In this document: positions 11,490 to 24,700 of the stretch, piece after piece
How positions within the stretch are numbered: position 1 is the stretch's first letter
How the letters are laid out: every line of letters starts with the position of its first letter
Assembly: GCF_964204865.1 (NCBI RefSeq)
Contig: NC_135251.1
Coordinates: 17,298,001-17,362,000 of the forward strand
DNA from: Styela clava
Taxonomy: Eukaryota > Chordata > Ascidiacea > Stolidobranchia > Styelidae
Direction of reading: 5' to 3'
DNA length: 64,000 nt
Program-made: the position numbers and the translations under genes
The notes under the pieces: generated by a model
What the model was told of the DNA's origin: nothing
Databases searched by the model: none
The model's input: the letters and a program-made list of their open reading frames with translations, nothing else

Positions 11490-12140
11490 TTCATCAGAAA
11501 ATTTGAGGGCTTTACCCCAAAAAGACTACCTTGAAAAAGCTGTTTTGCGGAAATGAGGATAATCGATATTTTGATTTTTATACTCCTGTGATTTTTATTG
11601 AAATACTTGACAAATATTGCTTCAAACTTTGATTATATACAGACTTCAAAAAGCACCATTTCTTTGTAATATTTTCTAACAATTTTTGTTTTCAATTTCA
11701 ATATTCCTGTTTTTTCTTGAAACCTACAAATTGTGATTTTAAGCAAGAAAATTGGCATTGGACAAGCTAGTCAAAATAGAGGTTTTATTCAATAATGGAC
11801 AAGATAGAAAATGTACCAAAAGAATATATTTTTTTACTGTTCCCTCTATAATGAGACCAAGTCGATAGATAGCGCAATTTCGCCAGAAAATTCAGTCAAA
11901 TGAAATTTTCATTGAAATAATCAATTTAGTGACTTGCAAGATGATGTGGCCATTTTTGAGTTATCAAGGTTTAGCAGTTTTTTTAATAAAAACTTGTTTT
12001 ATATTTCTATTCGGTTTTCAAATTTTGTATATTTGAAAATCTCGAAATTTTCTACTTTGTAATTTTGTTTTCGACATCCCCAAAAATTAGGTCCTAGTGT
12101 TATTTTTCGAAAGAAAATTGAAATGAGACCCCGTCTTATT
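11490..12140. repeat. AT-rich dispersed repeat, copy in intergenic DNA
   Basis: Shares the ordered blocks AAAGCTGTTTTGCGGAAAT-like, ATCGAAATACTT-like, CAAAAAGCACCATTTCTTTG-like and TTTGTAATATTTTC with 34050-34340 in NAGLU intron 11. The copies are diverged. No coding frame is seen. Confidence 0.45.
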
Positions 12141-12679
12141 TTCTGGAAAAACACAGTATATATGTGTTATTTAGTAAAACAGAAGTGACGTAATTATTTT
12201 GATCAAAGTGGAAAAATTTAGTGGAATAGATCTGGAATTCAAAGCCTTTCATAGAATGTGTTTAAGCCAGCCTTGGCCATTTCTCGTATTTATTTATGAA
12301 ATTTTTGAACATTACAAACCAGAAGTTACATTAGGTACGCATCTGAAAATTGAGATATCATCGCAGCAGATACCGAAATTAGGAATCATTTCAGGTGCCA
12401 TTTACCTGAAATTGTGTTAAATAGTGATTTTTCTCCTTATTTTCTGTATTCTCATTTACATTTTAATATTTCTAACATCTAATTAGCATATTTATATCTA
12501 TATAAACCTAGATTGTAATGCCATTCATTAGGTAACAAAACGATGAATCATGAAAAATATATATACTGGTCAAGACTGTATGATTAAAATATAATCTACG
12601 GTATCGTACTTGGCTAAAACACCATTATCACATTCTCACTAGAAATGGAGTTTTACAAGGTAATTAAGTTATCATTAAA

Positions 12680-12685
12680 TTTATT
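12680..12685 (-). promoter_or_regulatory. Poly(A) signal for WDR20
   Basis: AATAAA on the minus strand, about 40 nt past the WDR20 stop codon at 12727-12729. It is the first canonical hexamer downstream and would give a very short 3' UTR. Confidence 0.6.
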
Positions 12686-12726
12686 ATACAGCTCGGCTGT
12701 AGAGAGATATCCTGTCTACTGTCTCC

Positions 12727-15700
12727 TTATACCACAGTTCCGGGAGATTTTGAAGAAGGTGAAATTTTAGGTGGTGATGAAGGTGAAGTAGGTATATTAG
12801 TTGAACTACTTGTATTGGATGATTTAGGTGGTGAAACTGGTTGCAGCTGCAAAAAAAAATTTGAAAAGGTTTTTAAACTATTCCGTGCTGAGGTAAAACT
12901 TGGTATTTCATATTTATCGGGGAAGAGAATAAAGCAACAAGATAAATATGAAAAATAATGAAACCATATAATGGAGCCTCTAGTTTAGTCATTGTTATGT
13001 CTAAAGCAAGGTTTTTCCAAATGGGAGAAGAAAAGGGTGATTCTCTGAGGCCACAAAAAAAGACATTTATCAAATGCCATGACCAAAGCGTATATATAAC
13101 TCAAGCGAGGCAACTCTCAGACAATGGACACCATCTTGTGCCTATTGTTCTCAGTCATCTTACATGGCGCCTTATGGGAATTTCGCACACAACTATTGAA
13201 ACATACTTACTATTTTCACTAATATTTTTAGGTAGAAAGAATTTCAAAGTCACGTTTCGAAGGAGAATCTCAGCCGAACACGTTGATATACTATGATGTT
13301 TGCCAAATTACATTTATAGTAATTTCCCCACATTTCCCAAAGACGGCACAAAATGACGTCCATGGACTTGTTTAGACATTAGGCAAGTTGGTTGCAGACT
13401 GTTAGCCATGACTGCATTAATTTAAAGTAAACTAACTGTGATTTGTTTAATTTTTTGACTGCAATGCATTTATTTCCTACAGGGAGACTAAGCAATTTTA
13501 AAGAAAAGCAGGGCCTACAATGTTGAGAGTCTTTGAAGGAGACCACGGGTGATGGAAGTTTGCGAACCACTGGTGTAAAGTATGAAATAAAAAGCTGGTT
13601 GATTTTCCAAAATGTGGACATGATTGGTGGCGGAGTCATAACTATGGTACTAAAATATTGTGTATTGAACTGCAGGTCTTTTCCCTTATCTTCTCCCTAC
13701 TTAGGATTAGCATTTGACACAAAAATGCTTGAACGAGATAGTATTAAGAATGATGAATCAGAATAACATAATCTTTATTCTTCAGCCATGTACATCAATT
13801 AATTTGTGCTAAATTCCCTTTTAAATATGAAATATCTTGATATACATTTTTTAACAATGAATAGAAATCGTCAATTTTTCAAATTAGTTTCCACCATTTA
13901 TGATTCATAGGTAGATTAGTAGGTAGCATCATCACATTACAGCAGCAAAATTTTGATATGGAAATTCTATGTATAGTAATTTTTTTGGCAGAATTTATTT
14001 CTGATTTACTACCAGTGTGCATTAGTAATGTCAATTCTTGACTAAAAATCATTTATTCTTCCATTAACTCTTACCAAATGCTGGTGTGGCCTTGCCCATG
14101 TCTGAATAAAACCATCTTGACATGCAGTTACAATACTGTCTTCTTGAAAACTAATAGAATTAAGTCGACCCTGTATGAATAGAATACAATAGTAATAGTA
14201 AATATATAATTTGAAACATGCAAAATATTTAGTTTCACGATATGGTTAGAGATTTTGAAAGCAAGTCTCTAATGTTTTCATTGTTATCGAAACAGCTTTA
14301 CCACATTTTTCGAAGATACGTCAAGAAATTAAAGATGCTAGAAATTGGGAAACATGACTTGTTTGTCTGTTGTTGAAACAATATTGTGGATACTACTTTG
14401 TGAAATTCATCATCTATACAACTAATAACTTTAGTGTTCAATAGAAAAGTAGCAGACATATTGGCATGGTTGGCTAAGTGTTTTTAGCATCAAGGTGAAA
14501 GATCTTGGCTGGAGTTCTGGTTGGCAAAGTTAGTGTTCAACCCCAATCTACATTTATTCATTTTATAGAATACCAAATTGTATGCATGAAGGAATTGAAA
14601 CTAGGAGACGACCAGGAGGGGAACCATATACAAGGTCATATACAGATAATGTAGACTAATGAATGGATCACTGAGTTAACGCCAGAGGAACTTTTGTTGT
14701 TTTATGGGAGAAAAATATTACTTTGTATTTGGTGTGGTTTTCTTCATATTGTTTATTTATTTAGTATCATTACTTATCGATCTTAAGGTTGGTTGATAGG
14801 TATTTGTCTGTCTGTTTGTTTGTCTGTTAAATGAACGCGATATCTCAAGAAGGCGAGGTTGAATCTGCTCCAAATTTTGCATGTGCATTCATCATATCTC
14901 GGACAAGAAGCCTATCGATTTTGGATGAATTATGTCGTATAATAAGCGAGTTATCAATTAATTAGTGATAGGACACGCGGTATCACTACAGAATCATGAA
15001 TCGAACCGCAGTTTCGATCGATGAGTCTTCGGTCACCGACCGATATTCTTGTTGTAATATTGTAAACTATTCAAACTGTGCAGAAGGTAGAATACGAGCT
15101 GCAGGTAACACTAGCTAAGGATCCATTAATAAGGATTGAAGAAATAACAAGGAACAGTGAGAGAGGAATAAGGATATCCAAATAAGCAAAGGAAAAAATG
15201 TATAGAAAAGATTCAAAGTCTTGTCCCACAAACCTACAACATACTTAAGCACAATATGTCTGAATAGGGCTTCTGTGCAACACTTCGAAGAAAATTACAG
15301 CCAATTGCACACTTATGATATATTTTAATAGTAACTATGAAAGGTTAGAATAAAAACATCCTAGGTAGTATAATAAAGCACATTCAAAAATTTAATTTGT
15401 GCTTGTCAATTACGACAGAAAAGAATCGATACTCCCAATTATTTGTAGTCAAGCTCTATGACTCAAAGTACGTCATAAATTACTCATTTTCCTTTATATT
15501 CATTAGATTCTTTGTATATTTGAGAAATTTTACATAACCCACACTACCCATTTGTTAAAATATTTATAAATCAGCAACAATGCTCTAAAGTCTGAATCAA
15601 TCGATCAAAATCTATCTGAATCCAAATCCGGTAAAACACTTCACCAAGACATAAATTACCACTACCGGACTGCGTTTCGATTTTAGCTACCTTATTAATA

Positions 15701-18700
15701 ATTCAAAAAAACATGAGGTGTATATACTGTGACCAATATATCCAGTACAAAAAAGAATGCAACAGTTTTGTACTGAATGAACTGATAATGTTGTAAATAT
15801 TCTTTAATCATCAAAATTAATAGCCTTAGCTCAATCAATATTACATACGGGAAATGAATAATTATAATCCAGAGGAAATTTTCAAATTACAAAGACGAAT
15901 GGTAATATTCAAGGTAGTGCTACCTACTTGGCACACAGTATTTTACTCGAAATTTGTATGCGGACTTGGACACAGACCTTTCAAACCAGGCGTTTGACAC
16001 AGACTGCTTAAAATGGTTCAAGTTTGATTTTCAGTCACTTTGAGAGTTGTTTCAAAATAATAATATACAAATACATGTTGATTTATACAACATTTGGGCA
16101 TAATTAGGGTATGACTAATATTGCAGCGCTCAAAATAATTTACCTGTGTTATTCTTTTACAAACAAGAGGTTCCAACATTGTTGTTTCTTCGAGTCGTGG
16201 ACATAAATTTGTTCCCAGAGTTTTTATCTGCTGAAATAATAGTTAATGTTACCTTATTATTTAAATTTTAATCAATCGTAAATTCATAAAACGCAAGAAT
16301 ACAAAAGAATAAATATCTGTAGTTATTATTTGAAATGTCGAAATAGAAGTTTTTGAATGAAATTCAAATCACAAAAGATTTTTTTATACGATGCCTATTA
16401 AAACTTTTGCTCCGAACAAAGCCCAAAACAAGCAGCCACTGATATTTAACATTATCCAAGCGCATACCAGACTCTTTCTGAAAATAATTGAAACAATCGA
16501 AAAAGATCTAACCTTTTGCTTTTTGGTCTGAAGAAGATGTTTAGTGATCCCATTTGAAGAGCTTTGAGAGTGGTTTGTATTTTTTGATCCAAAGTGTGGC
16601 ATGCTAAGGTTTCTTTTATGTTCTTTAATATTTTCTTTGCGTTGATTGTGCTCATTACTGCTACCAAGTGTTGCAAATTTACCTGCGATTAAAATTCAAA
16701 TAAAATTTGATATTTCGGTCCAGTCCAGTTTTACCATGCTTGAGATATGCTCTTGGCCTCTTTTCGCTAACTTTTCAGCACTCATGGCTAGGGCTGGGCA
16801 TTTAGAATCGAATATTCGAATCGAATAGTAAATTATTCGAATAGGTTCAGAGCTAAATTTCGAATCGCCGCCATCTTGTTTTCTTTTTTTCGCCAATGAT
16901 CGAGGTGAATTTCCCAATTTTTTTTTCATTGAAATCATATTTTTTCAACGCAATTCTAACATACTATTCTAACATGACTATTTTCTGTAGTGAATTATTG
17001 ATTAAACGTGTTTGTTATTGTGTGTGAACGCTCAGTAATCTATCTGAGTGATGTATTCTATGTCTTCAGTAATTCATCTGTTAAAAGGACCAATTAATAT
17101 AAAAGAGTCGCTTATAATTATATATTTCCAAGTATTCGAGATTCAATCCGAAAAAATTATTCGATTCGATTCTGAAATCACAAGGTATTCGAGAATGCCC
17201 AGCCCTACTCATGGCCCCCTTAGTTATTCCAATGGTATCTATGGTGTTATTTTGATTGATATATTCCAAATCCCATAATGTTCAAACAATTCATGCTTGA
17301 CAAAGTAAAAACACCCTGTGAAATACCCTTAAATAAACAATGAAACTAGGAAGAACGGGGAATTTCTTATAAAGTGAAAAGTAAAATCAGTTTTGCGCCT
17401 AGTATTGTGGCCCCCTTCCAACTATTCTCTGGTACCCTTGGTGGGCCACGAGTCCCGGTTGGGAACCCCTGTAATAGAGAATAAAAAATGGCATTCCAGG
17501 GTGAAGGGAGATACGATAAAACCATACGCGTTATCAAGCAGCGTCAAACTGGTTTATATTTTAATACAGCACATGGATATAAGGAAATGAGCTAAATGAG
17601 ATGAAAAACATGCTTACTAAAAAACATATGTCTTTATAAATTTGCAACTTTTCCTACCTAGAAGAGATTGTTTGTCCGAAGTGATGGTATGTGAACAAGC
17701 CATAAAATGTTGTAGAGTGAGTGCATATTACAATTTTATATTACAGAAAAAAGCAGGATACAGACAAACAAATACTAAAAACATTTATGAATACAGATTT
17801 TATATTATTAAAAAATATTGCAATTTTTCCTATTGAAGTTCAGTTTTGATAAGGTATAAATTATAAACACATAAAACCACTAGTATATATGTCATCTGGA
17901 AATGGTTTAACTTAGGACGACGAATGAGGTTTTTGACTTAAAAATATTTGTACATTGAAACCACTAAGAATTTCTGCACCACACGTAGCCATAACAATTT
18001 TCCATAACAAAAGTAATCTTACCTGCACTGCTTGAACCAGCAACAGGATTATGATCAGCTTTGGAAGAATCTTTTGATGAAGTAAAAAAATGAAGTCCTT
18101 TAGAAAATGTTGAAGTATGTTCTTTTATAGGCGACGTTACGTTTGATGTACTATTTGACTTGGAATGTTTACTTTTCAGTTCACTCGCATGGGTTATATA
18201 TTCCGGTGATATTCCAGAATGTGAATCATCGTAAATATTCTCTTTTGAATCGTGTCCATTAATAGGGGAAGGTGTTTGATGATGAGTGGGTTTTAAAAAA
18301 TGGGAACAAAAAATATCGCCACGTCCGCGGCTGTGAACGCTACCATGACTGTTTAACATTGTCACAGTTCTGCGTCTCGGAAATAAAGTTTCATCTGTTA
18401 ATTCCCATAAGCACAATTGTGCATCCTGTCCAACGGAACCAAACCTATATGAAATTCTAGGAGGAATATCGACCGACCCAGCTAAACTCATCCTTGATAA
18501 TCTAGAAACGGTACTGTTAGTTCTCTGTCGTCTGACAAGATCATGTAAATCATTAACAGGAGAGCGAAGATCTCTTTTATCGTTTAAATTTTGCCCTTTT
18601 TTATTTGTTTGGGTATGATCATTCAGCTTTAATTTGGTAGATTCAGCAGCATGTCTTCCCCTTTGAATAAACTTATTGTTTTGTAGTTCTGTTTGACTAT

Positions 18701-21700
18701 CGGATGATCTTGAATGGGAATTGCACTTAACATCATTATGGGATAAGGAAGGAGATTCACTACTGTACCAGTTAATCACATCTTCCTCGTCAGGTATACA
18801 ACAACAGTATTTATCGAAGGAGACATTGCTGACCCAAGATCGATGACCGTGACCACGGGCTAATACGAAGCCACCATAAAAGGCCCAAACAGTTACAAGA
18901 TCATCCTCTCCTCCTGTCACTATATAACGTCCGTCAGGACTCCAGCAACAGCAGAGTAATCCCCCAAAATAACTTTTCATTGATCCTTTCATTTCGAAAG
19001 TGTTGTAATCCACGACACGAAGATATCCATCCTGAAAATATTTACTGTTATTCAGTTGAAGCCATAAGCTATGAAAAGAAGATCGGATTGGCCGAATGAT
19101 TTGAACAGCCAAAAGAAAATCGAATTAAGGATTGGCGCATCATGATAAAAGTTAGAAACATGCTTGTCATTCTGATTAACCTTAGTATGTTTGCAGACTC
19201 AGATATTGTGGAGATGATTATATGTGAGAGGATCTTTGGGCACATCATCATCGTAGGAAATATCACTTGACTGTTGATTGCCATGTGTTTGAGCAGTAAC
19301 ATCCATTTTCTCCTCCCGGGGGAACAATATTAAAATCAAATCATAAACAATCAAATCATTTTACCATCCGTCTTAAATGAACATTTAAGCATATATATTG
19401 TGGAAATGTATACAGTCCCTTTACAGTTTCGATTTTGTCATGAAGTCAGTTCTCAATATATCTTAATCAGGTTTGTTGGTTTTTTAATCAGTAATTGTTT
19501 ATAAGTATTTTAACTTCATTTAATACATATGTGAGGGCCAAAACAAAATAAGGTATCGAAAAATTATATTTGCAATTTAAAAAAAAGACTTTATGGACAC
19601 CCTATATATCTCGGCAGTAAACCAAAGAAGTTTATGTCACATTTTTCAAAAATAGACTTTATTTGATAGCCTATTCTGTCTCTATGAACCAGGGCCCTTT
19701 TCTAGTCTGGGTTTCAAAACTGCACATGTTTTAGTTTCGATTTTAGGTAGTGCCTTAAGTCTATTTATAGACTTGGCTGTACAGATCTGAAAATTACAAA
19801 ATTGTGATTTTCTCAAAACCTCAAAATGTGACATAAGCTAATTTGGTTCAACAGCGGCGATATAGACCTATATGTCAGTCACCTTTCTGGCAAACGCATG
19901 TTTTTGATCTTATATACAAACAAAACTTCCAAAATTGTAATACAAGTATCATTACTTTGTTGAGATTATTCCACTCATCTTATTTTATTAAATTTTCATT
20001 ACAACTCAAAATTTTAAAAATTTTTCCAAATTCAGATAATTCTTTGATTTATCGAAATCACTGAATTTACAGACTAATTGGCCCTTTTTTAACTTGAACT
20101 CAAACCTTTATTTTTAATAGGATTAGAATTGAAACAAAAAGCAAAAGATATGTAACAATGAACTCGTATTAAGCAGAGTTAATGTGGACGTACTTTGAGA
20201 AGCACATGGAAATATTGGGAACCAGTGGTAATAGGTTTCAGAGTGTCTGAACTTAGCACTAAAATAAGGATTTTCAATATCATCTTTGGAACATAACATA
20301 TCCCAAGCAACAGACCCAGCATTTCGTCAATTAAGTAATTTATAGCAGGTATTACAACATAACAGAATAAGCATATTATGTACATAGGTGTATGAAAACT
20401 TTATTTGATATAGATAATTAATTACAAAGAAGGTATGACATTGAACCACCATAATGTAAATAAAGATTCTCTCGCAGTCAATGTCAAGTTAATTTGACTG
20501 TTTTTGTACAATCCAAATAAGCAACGTTATAGAATACAGCTTCGGCAAAAATATAAGAAAACAAACAATAATTTTGTTAGGTGACAAACCTGAGAAACAA
20601 TGGCGATATTCTTTCCATCAGCAGAAAATTGGAATTCGTGTATTGCAGAATTGTCATTGGTAACTATCCATTTATACAGGGGATTCTTCAACACACCTAA
20701 TGGAGCTCCAGTCGGTGAGGTGTAAGTTTTGTTTTTCAATGTATGTATTGTAATATCCCCACTTGTTTTGTGCGGCTGAAAGCAAAAAATAAACGAAATA
20801 TTTCTATGCAGATGTAGTACTAGTAGGAGTATAGAAACATAATGCTTAGTTGAATGCATATAAAATTTATGGACTTGAATAACTCCTGTAAAGTTATTCC
20901 ATTTCGCAATGTCAAGCATGCTTGACAATTTAAAGGAATATGGGATATCCTGTATTTGTACTATATATGGTATCTTTCCCTAATAGAGTACGAAAGCAAC
21001 CTGACGAAATAATGAGAAATACACAGATTGCACACATGTTACCCAGAACAAATTTTGTGTAAACATCATACTGTAAACCATTCTATTAATAACAAGTTGT
21101 ATCTGTGACAGTATGATAAATGTTATTTGATGGATGAGATTTCATGTCTTCGACCTTTTTTTATGATTGATTCATTTTGTATTAAAGTGTTTCAATTCAT
21201 TGTGTTTAATCGAATGACAGACAACAAAGACTTGCCCCATGCATGTACTTGCCCCAAAAATTTTACAAATTTTTTTCCATTTTTCAGAATATCATGTCAC
21301 AGACATGATTCATTCCAAGAAACATATCACACAGCCGTTTCAGGAAAAAAAAAATGCCCAAGTTATTTTTTAATAAAAACATACCTTTTCATGATACTGA
21401 GGTACAACATTCATATTTTCATGTGATGAATCATAAGTATACATGTGACCGTTAGCATGGGATGATATCAGCAATGTATCACTGCCTGGGACCCATTTTA
21501 CACATGTTGTTGATATCTTGTCCACCATTCTCTGAAAAAAATAAATAAATGGGATTTTCATATTCATCCGGGTGGAGAGGAAAGACGATTCAGAACCACA
21601 GACCCCCATCCAGTTACCAGTCCGTGTCGGGTATGGGAATAGTTAACATTTGTTTCGGACATATGGACTTGGTGGTTATGTGAACCAGCACATGACGACA

Positions 21701-24700
21701 AAGAGTCCAGTTATCCTCTCACATATTTATTCCCAACGGAGCTGTCTGTGTAAAAAACTTTCAACATAGAATACAAACAAATCGTATTTGAGAAAGATGA
21801 ATATCAGAATGTCAAAACTATTACAGTTACAATGTCACATACATTGAAATGAGTTGGATTAAAGAGAAATCAAAATAAATGTTTTCGATAAAAATACACA
21901 TTTCTGAATGAAATCTCAGCCTGTATTCTTTTCTCATCATGCATTATAAATAAGTTCATGTATAATATTGTACTGTGACATCACATTTTTTATTTTTTGA
22001 TATCACCCGCCCTCATAAAGATACTATACATGCAACTATTAAATTGCACATATACAATGTAAACAAGAAGTAACTGAATTCTTGCAACTAGTATTCAAAA
22101 AATATCCAAACAGAAAAAATTCCTCTTTTCTATTCCTGAAACATAAACAATGGTACAGCAATGTTTTAACTTAGATACCAGTAACTCTTGTACAGGGCCT
22201 TGTTAGAGAGCAAAAGGCACTAATATCTATCTTATGTAACATGTACCGTAAGTAAGTTAATTATTACTTATTATATTAGTTTTTTTATGCCGATTGGCAT
22301 GTAAATGCGTATCTATGCATGAGTCAAAACACACAACGTAAAGACACTTACTTCCTCATTTAAAATCATTAAGCTTTCCTTTGTTCCAACATCAATAATT
22401 TGAATTTGTCCAGCTGCAAATCCAACAGCAACCCGAACACTGTCCATGGTGGCAGTATGTCTGTTGATGTCGTGGCATGTTGGTGCAACACCTTTATATG
22501 TTCGTTTGTCCAGTGGTTTTGTAAGATCTACAGGCTGAGACAACAAATTAGAGATAAGAAAAAAATTACCAAAAGTGATTGCATTCAAAACAGCATTACC
22601 CAACTGTGGAAACTTTTGAAGTGAAGTCAATATATCTTAATCATGTTTGTTTTATTTTAATCAGTATTATTCAAGTTTTTTGGCTTCATTTAATACACCC
22701 TTATATGCCCACCAAGCACACAAACAATGAACAAGTGAAATGTTACACATACAATATAAAGAACAATTGAGTTTTTAATACACAAAAATGTAGTAAATGG
22801 TAGATTAATGTACTTTCTTACTGCCCAACAAATATAATTAAAATTTTTTTGCATTTTTGCCAATAGGATGAAAGTGATTCGAAAATATAAAATTTTTGGC
22901 TGAAATTTATCAACATCACGTCAATATGAACAACACAAACTATGATTGTACTGTATATTCACATAATTTAGAATTGAAGGTGCACTTGCAGTCTTTGGTG
23001 CCGCCTATGTCTAATTGATCCTGGAATATAACCTGCATATATCTAATGTCTAGCAAAAAAGTATGAAATGTACCAAAATGTATAAATTTCAGTCAAAAAT
23101 TTCAATTGCACACTCTTAAAAGCTATATTATGAAAACAGTACCTGAGTTACCCCTTCATAATTGAAATAAAAGAGATCACGTCCAATAGTGAAGACAATT
23201 CTTGTATATTTTACATCTTTATCATCTATTTCAGTGAAACTAGCTTTTACAGGAGTTACAGCAGATGGTGGTCCCTGTATAAAAGTCATAAATTCAACAC
23301 CAGTGCAAACAGACATGTAGTAGTGCTATGTTACTAGGATGTTATTGTCACACCTCTCATTTCTCTGGTCTGTTTTTTGATTCTGCTTATCAAGTTACGA
23401 TAGACATAGAAAGATGCAACAATAACTTAACCAAAGATATAAACAAATTCCCAAAATTAGTGGCAAGATAGTGCAGTAGGATTATATCAATGGCAGTTGG
23501 TTATTACTGAAAAGAACAAATCGAGTAAACTAGAACTTAGCCAAGGTGATATTTAGATATTGCCCCTGACATGTGACAGATTGTTGCTGTTGGAGTCATC
23601 AAGAAAACTATCAGAAAAGCCAGAAGTGTGAAAGAAACCAAGGCAGCAGCAAAGCCCAATAAAAAAAACGAAAAGAAGCATCTAGCGCCCATCAACAATC
23701 TAAACCAGAAAATATCTACCGGTATTATATTAGTCCCCAACGGTGACCGTACATTTGAACCCATGTACATTTGAACCCATGCGTATATCCACGGGTTCAA
23801 TCTATATGCGGGTGCTAAAACCCATGGGTTAGGGTTAGTATGGGTTTAACTATCCGTGAAACAAAAAAAATTCCATAGGTGCAATAGCATACAGGTGCAA
23901 TTGTCATGGGTTCAAATGTACGTGGGTTCAAATGTAATGGAACCGTCCCCAACACAACTTAAACTAAGTACATATGTACTCCACATTTTCAATTAACAAA
24001 AGCAAAATTGAAGATAACTCTGGATTATAAAAGTAGGTTAGTCTAAGCATCAAGTCCCTAGCGCCACTTTTTGTCTCTTTCCAATAATGCCTAAAGACTA
24101 TGTTGATTACAATTATGCTGGCAATAGGTTCCTTTTTGCAATATCCATTGAAGATATATTGAATCAGGTTATATGACCAATATTAGGACAGAATATACGA
24201 AATTGATGAATTGGAATTTGTCAGAAAAAAATTGCTTTAGTGAGAAGCAACCCGGAGACGGTTGAAAATTTTGGATGATGTTTCAATCCTGGCTTGCCGG
24301 TTGATGCATCATTTCAAGCATTACCGTCAGAAATACACATGCCATTGAAAGCATAGGGAACAATTTTATGCGACATAATTGCCAGCTCGTCGTTTTGGGG
24401 AGGTTCCCGCAACCCTGTAACCATTGGTCAGTAACAGGTTTTTTCTCCATGAAATTTATGGGTCTGAAACAAATAATTGATGAACTACACTCATACCCGC
24501 CATGGACTGCAACTTCTTCCACTAGCTGAGTACAGTAACATGGAGAAAGCATACCATATCCTAATATTGAGGATTGAATTGATTTAATATTCCCATACTT
24601 CAATTAGACTATCCAATGCCTTATTATAATATTACTGTATTATTACCTTTTTGCCAATTAAATCCCAATGCCAAACAGAATTTTTGTAAACTAATTGATA

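Noticed and set aside
13533..13580. hAT-like GCGAACCACTG terminus
   Set aside because: Only a dozen bases match and no partner end was found; it could be chance.
23537..23800. Hydrophobic 87-codon minus-strand frame that looks like a membrane protein
   Set aside because: Its first third lies inside the MITE at 23741-23945, and the rest is WDR20 intron 1 sequence with no family signature or splice sites.
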